64,000 bases of DNA. Source: Cladorrhinum sp. PSN259. Its lineage: Eukaryota > Ascomycota > Sordariomycetes > Sordariales > Podosporaceae. The number at the start of each line of letters is the position of its first letter. The first letter of the stretch is position 1. The translations under genes were made by a program, and so were the position numbers. Positions 33,926 to 44,061 of this stretch are shown here, piece by piece. Location of the stretch: positions 372,001-436,000 of the forward strand of contig MU867083.1 in assembly GCA_033725935.1 (NCBI GenBank), in the 5' to 3' direction. The notes beneath the pieces are model-generated. The model did not search any database, was not told where the DNA came from, and worked only from the letters and a program-made list of their open reading frames with translations.

Positions 33926-36900
33926 CTAGCTAAACGTACCAGTCTTCCAATGGTTGAGAAATTGGTCTGATCGTTTGGTAGATGGGTGGTCCAGCCCTAA
34001 AACTGTGCGTCTCAGTTGCAGGCATGCATCCATTAGGGCAATAGCGTCATCGAGCCGGCCTCGGCGGTTCCAGGTAATAGCAAGGTCATACATCGCTTGC
34101 AAAGTATCTGGATGCTTCTCTCCGAGGACCTCCTGCCGCAGCTCCAAGACTTTTATGTCAATCCGCTCAGCCTCGCCATACCGACCCTGCGCATAGTATG
34201 TGGTTGCGAGAGACGCCATACTCGAAATCGTATCCGGATGCTTCTCCCCAAGAACCTCCCGCCGCAGCTCTAATACTTCGATCTTAATCGGCTCAGCCTC
34301 GACATACCGACCCTGCGCATGGTATATTATTGCGAGAGACGCCATACTCGAAATCGTATGCGGATGCTTCTCCCCAAGAATCTTTCGGCGCAGGTCTAAT
34401 ACCTGAATATACATTGGCTCAGACTCGCCATGCCGACCCTGCTCAAAATATATCGTTGCGAGGTCGGCTATACTCGAAATGGTATCCGGATGCTTCTCCC
34501 CAATAGCCTCCCGCTGCAGCTCTAATACTTTAGTATAAGTCGACTCAGCCTCACCATACCGACCCTGCGCATAGTATGTGGTTGCGAGAGACGCCATACT
34601 CGAAATCGTATCCGGATGCTTCTCCCCAAGAACCTCCCGCCGCAGCTCNNNNNNNNNNNNNNNNNNNNNNNNNNNNNNNNNNNNNNNNNNNNNNNNNNNN
34701 NNNNNNNNNNNNNNNNNNNNNNNNNNNNNNNNNNNNNNNNNNNNNNTTAATCGGCTCAGCCTCGACATACCGACCCTGCGCATGGTATATTATTGCGAGA
34801 GACGCCATACTCGAAATCGTATGCGGATGCTTCTCCCCAAGAACCTCCCCCCGCAACTTCAAAACCTCGATCTTCATCTGCTCAGCCTTGCTATACCGAC
34901 CCTGCGTAAAATATACCATTGCGAGAGACGCCATACTCCGAATTGTATCCGGATGCTTCTCCCCAATAGCCTCCCGCTGCAGCTCTAATACTTTAGTATA
35001 AGTCGACTCAGCCTCACCATACCGACCTTTCGTATGGTATGTTGCTGCGAGGAACGCCATAGTCGAAATCGTATGCGGATGCTTCTCCCCGAGAACCTCC
35101 CGCCGCAGCTCTAATACTTTGATATAAATCAAATCAGCCTCGTCATACCGACCCTGCGCATGGTATGTCGTTGCGAGGTTCGATATACTAGAAATCGTAT
35201 CCGGATGCTTCTCCCCAAGAACCTCACACCGCAACTTATATGCCCTCTCATCCACCGGCTCCTTCTCTCTCCACCTGCCACGATCGTATAAATAGTTGGA
35301 AATTCGATCCAAAAGATTCGATACCTCAACCTTCTTCTTACAAATCTCCGCCCACTCCCCCACCTGTACCGCGTGCGCAACATACTTCTCGCATTCTGCC
35401 CATGCTTCTCGCTTTCGTTCGGGAAAGAGCTTTGCTATAACCTGCAGCGCCGCATTCGAGAAATACGCTTCGTCTTCCGAGTTCCTCACACTGAGTCCAT
35501 ATCGCGTAGCCTCCTGTACAAACTTGTGCATCTCGTAGCTCCTTACAATCCTCCCATCCTTGCGCATCCCAAGGAACGAGAACTCCTTTAACCGAGTAAC
35601 AGCTTCCTCTACCCGATATTTATCCTCTTCAGGTTCTCCCTTTCCTCCTTCATCGCTAAATAGGCCGGCTGCTGTTAAGAGTTCGGACGGGATATCCTGA
35701 TTATTAACGTACGCAATCGTGTGTAGGATCCTGTATGCCATCTCGTTCTCTAGTCGAATACGTTCGATGGATATGCTCCACGTCTCCAAAACGCTGTTTG
35801 GAACGCCAGGTCGTCGATGCCGATCAAATTCCATCATCTTAAGGAGTCTCCATCGCTCCTTTCCCGCTGCTATCTTTGATAAATACTCCTTTATCGGCGT
35901 TGACGTCCTTCGTAAGTATGCTCCGGCTTGCGAGATGGCTAGGGGCAGCCACTGAAGCTCTTCGACTAGTTCCTCAGCGTCGATGGCTTCATCGCTACCG
36001 ACATTTTCGTCTCGAAACGTCTCAAGTAATGATATAGCTTCGTTGGGGCTCATTCCACCGACCTGGATCCCCCGCCGTGGGCCAACTAATGTACCGATAA
36101 TCCGCTCGTCGCGGCTTGTCCACAGCACCGTCCCGGCACCTCGTGGGACGTAGTTGTACAAGCTCCTAGATTCCTCTGGCCGGCCAGATAAAGTGTCGTA
36201 GAACGTCCCACCGACACCAAACAGCGTTAAATCATCGGCGTTATCGAGAACTAGCAGCCATTGGCGTTCCGAGTCACTCTCTAGCCTCTCACGCACGGCC
36301 ATGAGAAGCTTCTCGCCATCCAGTTTATCCAGGCCTAGCTTTCTTGCAATCGACTTGTAGTCCTGAGCGAATGTCGTTTCGTTATCGGCATGGACCCAAA
36401 AGACAGAGCATGCCGGGTTGCGGTGGCAATGGCGGTAGGCGTATTCGAGAGCCATCTGGGTTTTCCTTTGATTGTCAGTCTGAAATCGGCCCTTGCAAGA
36501 GTATCAACAGCTTACCCAGAACCGCCAAGGCCCCAGAGGGCGGCGCTCTGGCATTCGGATGTCGGCGGCAAGAGGTCGTCGAGTCGGGCGAAAATGTGGG
36601 TGCGATGGACAACATCCTCGTTACGGTCAAAGGGAATTACTCGAAAGACTTCAGGACCGCTAGCTAATACCGTAGGACAATGTCAGACAGGAGGGATATT
36701 TAGCGATAAATAGGAGACTAACTCTCTGCGTGTATATGTTGGACATTTGTGACTATTGACTCTCAGTGGTCAGATTTCGGCCTAATAATGTCTCCAGAAT
36801 GCTTATCTCTCCTGTTTATTGGTAGGTTATTTAGGGGGGATCATACCAAAATTCTGATCACCCTTTGCCTCAAAGTAGTGGCCGTCAACGTTCTTCATAG

Positions 36901-38155
36901 TGCCTGGCCCACAATTGTTAAACTGCCGATTCCCGTTTCCGGACTGGTTGGCTGTGCTGGGCTGCTCCTCAAAGTCTGAGTTGCTCGACAATGGTGGGTT
37001 ATCGTGCGGTTTCTCGGCTGCGTTTATCTCCCTAATCCACTGGCGTAGCTCTCCACAGACAGCCATGAACCCAGGGTCGTCGGTGCTGACAAACCTTGTC
37101 ATATCCATATGGTTGCCGTGAATTCCGATCGGGATGTACCCGGGCAAAATTGCCGAATCTTGTGGCACGACCTGTTGTCTACGCATCAGTATTTGGGGTA
37201 CAAGCTCGGCTTTGGCTGACCTACTAAACCAACTCCGAGTAAGGGCAATTCCTCGTAGAAGCAGGTAATCTCGATTGGCGGCAGTCCTTCCTTGATGCGC
37301 GCTATTACCATCGTGTGAAAGCTGTCTTGAATCCGCGCAAGCACCTCAGAATCGCGCCTGAGGACCTCCACGATGTTGGAATTTGTCTGCTTCACAAGGC
37401 CGATAGATCGGGATAAGAGCTCAGCCCATCTAGCAAGGCCGGCTCCATGGTGCGGTGTGCCGAGAAAGATAATACCGCGAGTCGAACGAAGGATATTCTG
37501 CAGATGTCGCTCCGTTCGTTGTCTTGCCGTAACCAAGGCCTACCACGGATATTAGCAGAGGCCTACCTAAAGAGCCAATAACGTACATCTTCGCAGACTA
37601 GCCCCCCCAAGCTATGGCAGACAAATAATATCGGTCGTTCATTCTATGTGTGTTAGTACACTCGTGATCCCCCGTAGAGCTGGGTGCCTACTGTGCCGTC
37701 GTTCTCTCGATACGATGCGAGGGAGGTCAACAGATTCCACGCGTGGTTTGCAATCCGGCTCTGCGACACCATGCCTTGCCAATCTGCCACATATGCGTCA
37801 TATCCAAACGTCAAAACGCGGGCTGTCGTGAGTATAGACGAGAGGAGGGTTTGGGGCCAGGGCTCGGTTGCGTCTTGGGCGGTCCATGTGTTGTCGCGAT
37901 TGCCGGTTAGGCCGTGGACGAAGACGATGCTGGAGCAGACACATTCATTAGCTGCCCCGTTTTTTTTTATATCCAAGGTGGTACCTACTCGATAGCGCTT
38001 TCCTCGGGGCTGCAGAGCGTTTTGATACCGGAAGGGAATATATCTCTCGACAAGCCGCCAGGTGGGTCGTCTCGACTACCGGTCGCGGCATTCCGTAGCG
38101 GCAACAGCCGTTTCATCTTGGCTACGTGCCGGAAGATGCCATGTCGTTCTGCCAT
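33926..38155 (-). CDS. NLR/STAND protein: SesB-like hydrolase + NB-ARC + TPR repeats (assembly gap inside)
   Basis: Predicted fungal NOD-like receptor. Exons: 37989-38155, 37692-37929, 37587-37643, 37225-37539, 36847-37171, 36516-36663, then 36465 to the stop at 33926. Residues about 55-290 form an alpha/beta-hydrolase of the SesB type: VFVHGLTGNRDNTW, nucleophile Ser146 in VCHSLGG, and a late His (GIHGNHMDM). A Gly/Asn-rich linker (about 335-370) leads to NB-ARC: P-loop GLGGSGKTQ (Lys418), Walker B LLVLDNADD, VLWTSRDERI, and LPLAISQAGAYL (GLPL-like). From about residue 826 come 42-residue TPR repeats, nine visible, with core LGEKHPDTISS and QGRYxEAE. Fungal NLRs of this build act in non-self recognition and cell death. 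The 98-N gap (34649-34746) breaks the frame artificially. Annotation of repeat number is therefore incomplete. Confidence 0.88.
33990..35260 (-). repeat. tandem 126-bp (42-residue) TPR repeat array with assembly gap
   Basis: At least nine near-identical 126-bp units inside the NLR gene. At protein level units 2-4 and 5-7 resemble each other as a three-unit block (AESTYTKVLELQREAIGE and YHAQGRYVEAEPI recur in the same positions). That indicates a higher-order duplication of about 378 bp. The array is the probable cause of the assembly gap. Confidence 0.85.
34649..34746. other. assembly gap (98 N)
   Basis: Ninety-eight undetermined bases inside the TPR array. The left side stops after the codons for AEPI and the right side resumes at ELRRE. 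By comparison with a complete unit, 13 bases plus some multiple of 126 should lie between them, so 98 does not match the repeat period. Confidence 0.95.
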
Positions 38156-40172
38156 TAGATTGTTGATTCTTTACTTGGCGATTGACTCGTAATAGAAGTC
38201 TTGCAAGCGCAAAGATCGAAATGGCAAGTTGCCGCTACCGTGTGAAGATTAGGTTAGGTAGGAAAGAGGAAACTGAAGCTGGTTTTCCCCTGAAGCAACG
38301 TCGTCTCTTGGGAGCCTTGGCATTAGTTGGGCCTGAACCTGCATATTCTCGTTCAGCCCCCAGCGGCAAGCACTTCAATAGACACGTGACAGATCAAGCA
38401 AAGCTACGGCAAAGCCTCCATTTCCGTTCCGTTGGTCATCATGGACACGACCTGCGCCTCGACGTATGACATATTGCATATGTGACGCATCTTGTAGCGA
38501 ATAAGATCAACCAGCAACAAGGCCAACACCGCATACAGCCCACCATTACACCAGAGCCAGGGAGGATCGGAAATGCAGCAACCACATGAATTAAAGCGCT
38601 GGAGGCTGGGGCTAGGTACAAGACGGAGAATGGCTAGGAAGTTGGCCCTTGGTTGGTCGCTTGGTAATTGTGGAAAGTTACATGTAAAAGAGACAGCTCG
38701 TGTCAAACTCAACCAAGCACATTTCCATGTTATGATTTGATCATAGCACTGGTGACTACAGTAAATGAAACCATTGTTCGTAAACTGACCTAAGCTATAT
38801 GCCCGGCTTCAAAACCTCGGCGAAAAAGAATCGGTGATAAATATTCCATAGATATCCTCAATAAATATATCTGCACCAAGATTGAACATGTTCGATACTA
38901 TCAAATCGTGTGATGCCACCATCGAATGAATATAATGTTTGGTGTCCATATTGAATGAGCAAAAACACACCCACAAACAAACCCGTGCACCCACCCACCC
39001 AACCAAAGAAGGAAGTCTTCAACAAAGGCTTCTCAGAAAACAACAGAAAACCTTCCCACAAAGGACTTCAGCAAAACAAAAACTCACAGAGCAAATCTGA
39101 CCCTTCTGATCAGATGGGGAAACACAAAAGACAAGTCAAAAGAATATGTGCAAAGAGTGGTGTTGAATTCCTCGCTGGCCTGAGTCCTTGCCCTCCTTCC
39201 TCAGTAGAAAGAGAGGGTGTACGACTCTATATACACATATGTATGAAAACTGGTTCCAAGAAGACGGTCCTTGATCAGTGCCACACTTCTATGAGCCCCT
39301 GGCTCCGAAATGGGCAAATCCACCAATTCAATGGTGGTATGTAACAATTTAATTCCCGTCATCGCTTTATAAGGAGATGATTGGGTCAAACGAAATGGTT
39401 ATCAGATGGAATGGAGTCGTCTTGTAGATGGGAGTGAGGCTTTTGATGACGGGAAGATTTAGAAAGTAGTGATAAAGGGGTTTGGTGTTGTTTTGGGCCG
39501 GAAAGAGAAGGTTGATGAACCTGTCGGGGGGCGAGTGATGGTGGCAATGGTAGTTGTGATGGCGATTAGGAGCAAAGACTTTAAGGGTTGATGTGCTGTG
39601 TGGTTTCCCGTAGGGGACTAGGGGTAGACTGCAGGCCAGATCACTGCAGAATTCACGTAATGGCTGAGTGGATCAGAGGTCTAGACCTTTCTAACACCAA
39701 CTCGGCAGCGCCCAGCCCCTGTGGCTAGCTGAATGATAGATCTTTTCCTTTGAACGTGTCCTAACTGCACGAGAGAGATCGGTTGCACCCACTGGGTGGC
39801 TTGCTGAATCAAAGGCTCTAGACCTTTGTGGCATCAGCACGACGCGCTATCACCGGGTGGTTAGCTAAATGAGGGGTCAACACTCGACGAGCTGAACGAT
39901 AGATCTTGCTAGCACCCGTGCAGAGGCTGGCTGAATGCGGGGCGCTAGCCAACAGTATCCTTCCCAACTGATAACCAAGTATAGCATGGTTTCCCAAAAC
40001 GTTGGCGGGGAGTCCTTGCGAGCTCGAATATAAATACAGATATCGACGAGGAAGCGCACTACCAAAGATGAGCTCAGAGCACTCCGCAGCAACATAAAAA
40101 AAACCAAACTGGTGCGGTACCAAGATTTCTCACAACAAAAACGAAGCCGATCAAGCCCCTCTTGACGACATC
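38156..40172. other. intergenic region with degenerate tandem repeats
   Basis: About 2 kb between the divergent NLR and metzincin genes. The left part is the presumed NLR promoter. The right part carries the imperfect repeat family listed at 39658-39945. Short frames here show no family motif. Confidence 0.45.
39658..39945 (+). repeat. degenerate tandem repeat with TGGCTnGCTGAAT core
   Basis: Diverged units begin with a TGGCTnGCTGAAT-like core at about 39660, 39722, 39797, 39858, 39889 and 39927. Several continue into a TCTAGACCTTTnT or AGATCTTnnTAGCACC stretch. Spacing is uneven (about 30-75 bp). It lies 230-510 bp upstream of the metzincin start. Not a tRNA and not CRISPR-like. Confidence 0.5.
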
Positions 40173-40898
40173 ATGCCAGCGTTTCCCATAGGCAAGCGAT
40201 TCTATCCGTGCGTCACGCAGAATGGCTATACGCCCACGCTTGGCTACCCGCCAAACGCTCCCGGTGGAAGCCCGTGGAAGGAAGGCGCATCCGGTCTCAT
40301 GGTCGGCATCATGACGCTCATTCCTCGCTGGGCCAAACCTGCGAATCTTCTGTACTATGTCGTCAAAGATGGTTTCAGCGAGGATGATTTCACGCATACC
40401 GCAAAGTCCTTCCAGGAGGCAGCCGACGAATGGAACGACCTCGACTTCGGCGTCAACATCTCAGCGACCACCAACAGAGCTCAGGCCAACTTTCTCGTCA
40501 AGTACTTCGAGCCCGAAGAAGCAGATGATCTGACCCTGGCAAGCGCTTTCTTTCCCAACAAAGTTGGAGACGTTCTCGTTTATCGCACGACACTTGTCGA
40601 ACCAGAATGTAGAAAGGTTCTTAGAAACACTTTTTTACACGAGATCGGACACATTCTAGGGCTGAGACACGAATTCGCCAATGAGGACGACCCGGAGAAG
40701 CCAGGCAAAAAAAGGGAGAGCCTGGCTCACCTTTTCGGAAGCGTCAATCCGCACTCAGTCATGAGCTACGACGATGTCAACAACATCAACGAACTAGACA
40801 AGGAGGACGTGAAGGCCTTCTACCAGCTGGCCAACGGAAGCAAAATCAATGGAGCCCGGGTTACCGACTATCTACCCAAGCCCCTTTCCCAGAAGTAG
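40173..40898 (+). CDS. metzincin-type zinc metalloprotease (single domain)
   Basis: Single exon, 241 residues. The zinc site is a complete HExxHxxGxxH motif: HEIGHILGLRHEF at about residues 155-167, with the catalytic Glu. A Met-turn follows (HSVMSYDD, about residues 192-199). This matches metzincins of the matrixin/astacin-like fold. The preceding segments (FTHTAKSFQEAADEWNDLDFGV, ANFLVKYF) fit the usual N-terminal subdomain. No signal peptide, prodomain Cys switch or extra domain is visible, so it may be intracellular, non-classically exported, or lack an upstream exon. Fungal relatives are poorly characterised. Catalytic class is confident; substrate and location are open. Confidence 0.87.
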   Translation: MPAFPIGKRFYPCVTQNGYTPTLGYPPNAPGGSPWKEGASGLMVGIMTLIPRWAKPANLLYYVVKDGFSEDDFTHTAKSFQEAADEWNDLDFGVNISATTNRAQANFLVKYFEPEEADDLTLASAFFPNKVGDVLVYRTTLVEPECRKVLRNTFLHEIGHILGLRHEFANEDDPEKPGKKRESLAHLFGSVNPHSVMSYDDVNNINELDKEDVKAFYQLANGSKINGARVTDYLPKPLSQK

Positions 40899-42629
40899 TC
40901 ATCTTGCGGCAACTTTCGAGTTGTATGGAGAAATTGGATATACCGGTTTTTGGGGGAGTTTGTTTTTCTAAGCCGACGTAACTATCTTATTATCAGCTTC
41001 TTTTTCTGTCATTCACGCCGGTGGAACTCACAAAAATTGTCCTGGAGTATATTATTTGGCCTAGTTCAAAATCAAATCAAAGCTCGGGGCACCTAACATT
41101 GTATTATAATACGATGCTGTCAATTGGACCATGCGAAACTATATTTTGCTGACCCTGAATGAGTAGAGAAAATGCGAGTCATCAGCTTAACCTAAAAATA
41201 AGTACTTTCTCACGTAGTCATAGTCCACTCATGAATGGGAATTTAAGGATCTGATTAACTGTTATATATCTGAAACCACGTACAAACGCCATTGAGTGTT
41301 TTGTTTAATTCACCGTTAATACAGGCTTGAGCGTTGGTTTTGAGTTAACCGTTGGTGGGAAGTAAACAAAGTAAGGTTTACTAGCCTTGAGTTTCTGGAC
41401 CGAACCAAGGTTCAGGGTAGGCCAGGCTAGGGTACACGTGGATAAGGGCATTCCCAGTTGGAAGGAGCTGTCCGGCCACACCTATACCTAGGCCCGGGCA
41501 GTGCCTTAGATCTTTGCATCTTTTAAATGGCTAGGTATCTTCCACTTTAACCACCACACCTACACAGTCACAGCTATGGTACGCACACGCACATCCATAC
41601 CCGCACCCACACCCACACCCGGGCCGCATCCACACCCGCACCAACACCCACACCCACACCGCACCCGCACCTACACAGGCTTCCTGCCTTGCAGCCGTGC
41701 CAGAAACTGACCACCACCTCTCCCAGGGCATCCCCGACCAACCGATCCACAGCCACACACTCAGCTGAAACGCATTTAATTAGCAGGCTGGGTGTGCAGG
41801 TTTTTAGGAAGGCAGGAACTTAGGCAGAAGAAAATAAAAGGTTTATGGCTACAGAAAAAAAAAGCCCCCATATTTTTTACGGGAATTTCCTAGCAAACAA
41901 TCGGGAATCTCCTAGGAAATACCAGCTGTTTGTCAAACAATAACTGTAAACACACAGTTCAAAACGGTTACTGTGGCTGAAATCCAACGGTTACCTAAGC
42001 CTTGCTCCAACTATGTTGTATGGAAATAAACAACGGTTGTAAATAGTAACCAGCCGTTGCCTTCTAGCCCCACATCTCCCATTAATGCGCTCCAGTTTTC
42101 AGGACCTAGCTCGCGAGGCTCTCTCTTTGTAGCTCCAGGAAGTGCAACTCAAACCGCCCCCGCCCCTCCAGCAGCCAGAAATCCCAAGGTGTCGCTCCTG
42201 GGGAGATTCGGCGACAGAACACGCCTTCGACAGCCGGACCGAAGTGCCGTGCCGTGTCGCATTGCGTCGCGCCTCTAATTGCGTTTCCAATCGAAGCTGG
42301 CGCACCAAATCGACCTGTTGGACGACGGCGGGGGAAATACTAGTAGTTTGAGTTTGAGATAATTTGTTTGCATCGAGTTGCATTTCCCTCTATGCGTTGG
42401 CCGGGTACATGTAGTCGATGTGGAGATGATGTCCCGGCCGTCGGCATAAGGTAGTATCTACTGGCCCAAATGCGGGGAAAAGACACCGAATTTGGGCACA
42501 ACTCCGAGCGGAGATGAACGCGAGTACGTAGTAGCGTAACATTTTCCAGGTTATGTGAATCCAATTCGACATGTCACGATTTTCCGAGCATCTGAAATTA
42601 CCACTCAAATTCGCGGTTTCGCAACGATC
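40899..42629. other. repeat-bearing intergenic region
   Basis: About 1.7 kb without a supported gene. It contains the CACACCC-type low-complexity tract (41574-41670) and a cluster of short direct repeats (about 41880-42060). Frames across these tracts are repeat-driven. Confidence 0.45.
41574..41670. repeat. CACCC-rich simple repeat
   Basis: Degenerate array of CACAC and CACCCACAC units on the plus strand. It resembles no known telomere unit. The long frame through it is a composition artefact. Confidence 0.8.
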
Positions 42630-44061
42630 ATGCTGCCTTCCAACAGATTTTGGATATCCCTTTCTGTGTGCGGGGCTGTGGGCTCATGTTTGGATCAAAA
42701 CTTGGCAGCTGAAGACATAAACCAAAAAATACTTGGATCATCTTCCTCCTCCATCGACCGAGATGATGTGTTTCTCCATCTTCAGGGCGAAGAAGCCGAA
42801 GGCCGATTCGGCATGCCCACATTTGCTGGCATTCCCTACGTCCACTGCTTCAAAGACGACGACGACATTGCATATGATATCGCGATTCTTGGCGCCCCTT
42901 TTGACACGGTAAGCCGCCCCTCTCAATCATCATCTTGTATGGTTCAGTGTTCCTTGGCTCACCCTAACTGATATCCTAGGGTGTGACTGGACGACCAGGA
43001 GCGAGATTCGGGCCCAGAGGTATTCGATCTGGCTCGTCGAGAGTGAACCCTAACGGCTGGAGTATTTACACGGAGCGAAACCCATTCCAAAACTGGGCGA
43101 GAATAGTGGACTGTGGCGATGCTCCGCTGACCTGGCTCGACAACACCGTTGCCCTTTCGACTCTCGAGAAAGCCCACCTGAAAGTCTCGGGCCGCCCAGC
43201 AAAGTCATCAGATAAAGGCTCTGTTCCTCGTATCATTACATTGGGAGGCGACCACACCACAACCCTTCCAGCGTTGCGAGCTGCGTATAAGAGATGGGGC
43301 GAGATATCCGTGGTTCATTTCGATGCACATATTGGTATGTGTTACCAACTCCAACTATTCGCACTCATGACACAGCGACTAATCTTGGCATCCAATTTTC
43401 ACAGATACATGGGATCCCAAGGTTCTTGGAAAAGTCTCTCCTTATGCGTAAGACCAAGGATTTCCTCTCGGCGGTGTTGTGAGACGTGAAGTCAGTTAAC
43501 CCGAGTTCCAGAGCCGTGAATCATGGCACATTCCTCCACATCGCACACCAAGAGGGCCTTATATCCAACAACAGCATCCACGCGGGCATTCGGGCACCGA
43601 TCGCAAGGCCAAAAGAAGACATGGAGAACGACAGACGTTGTGGGTTCTCCACAATAACAGCCAGAGACATCGACAAGATAGGTGCCTCCGCCATTGTTCA
43701 AAAGATTCGAGATCGCGTTGGGGGCTCCAATGTTTACGTCAGCGTTGATATTGATGTGCTTGATCCAGCCTTTGCTCCAGGTAAGACTTTTAGGTTTCTT
43801 CAATCTCGTGCAAAAGAGTCTGTGTGATCAGGGTCCTAACAGAACGCCCCTGCAGCAACGGGTACTGCTGAGCCGGGTGGTTGGAGCACTCGAGAATTCC
43901 TGACCATCCTTGAAGGTTTAGTAGGCCTCAAAGTTGTGGGAGCAGATGTTGTGGAGGTAGCGCCAGTCTATGACACCGCTGCCGAGATTACGGTGCTCGC
44001 TGCTACAGAGATTGTCCAGTCTCTGCTAGACATGATGGTGCAAGTTCCCGTCGGTGAATAA
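42630..44061 (+). CDS. agmatinase-type ureohydrolase
   Basis: Five exons: 42630-42908, 42980-43334, 43405-43447, 43512-43780, 43856-44061, giving about 383 residues. Ureohydrolases cleave guanidino compounds (agmatine, arginine, related) to urea with a binuclear Mn site. All metal motifs are present: GGDHTT, FDAHIDTW across intron 2, and SVDIDVLDPAFAP. The substrate-loop text VNHGTFLHIAHQEG follows intron 3, whose acceptor is placed at 43511 because it gives the family-like VSPYAAVNHG. GTAEPGGW is rebuilt across intron 4. The N-terminus is hydrophobic (WISLSVCGAVGSC), a possible signal peptide or vacuolar/ER targeting signal, as seen in a subgroup of fungal agmatinase-like proteins. Exact substrate unknown. 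It borders the PKS-NRPS cluster but is not a usual member of such clusters. Confidence 0.88.

Noticed and set aside
34551..34783. Frameshift or pseudogene status of the NLR
   Set aside because: The frame change coincides exactly with the N gap and is explained by its arbitrary length; both flanks are open and well conserved.
39661..39720. Possible tRNA-like sequence (GGCTGAGTGGATC...)
   Set aside because: No acceptor or T-arm pairing and no GTTCGA box; it belongs to the local degenerate repeat.
41531..41758. Val/Cys-rich minus-strand frames across the CACCC tract
   Set aside because: Composition artefact of the simple repeat.
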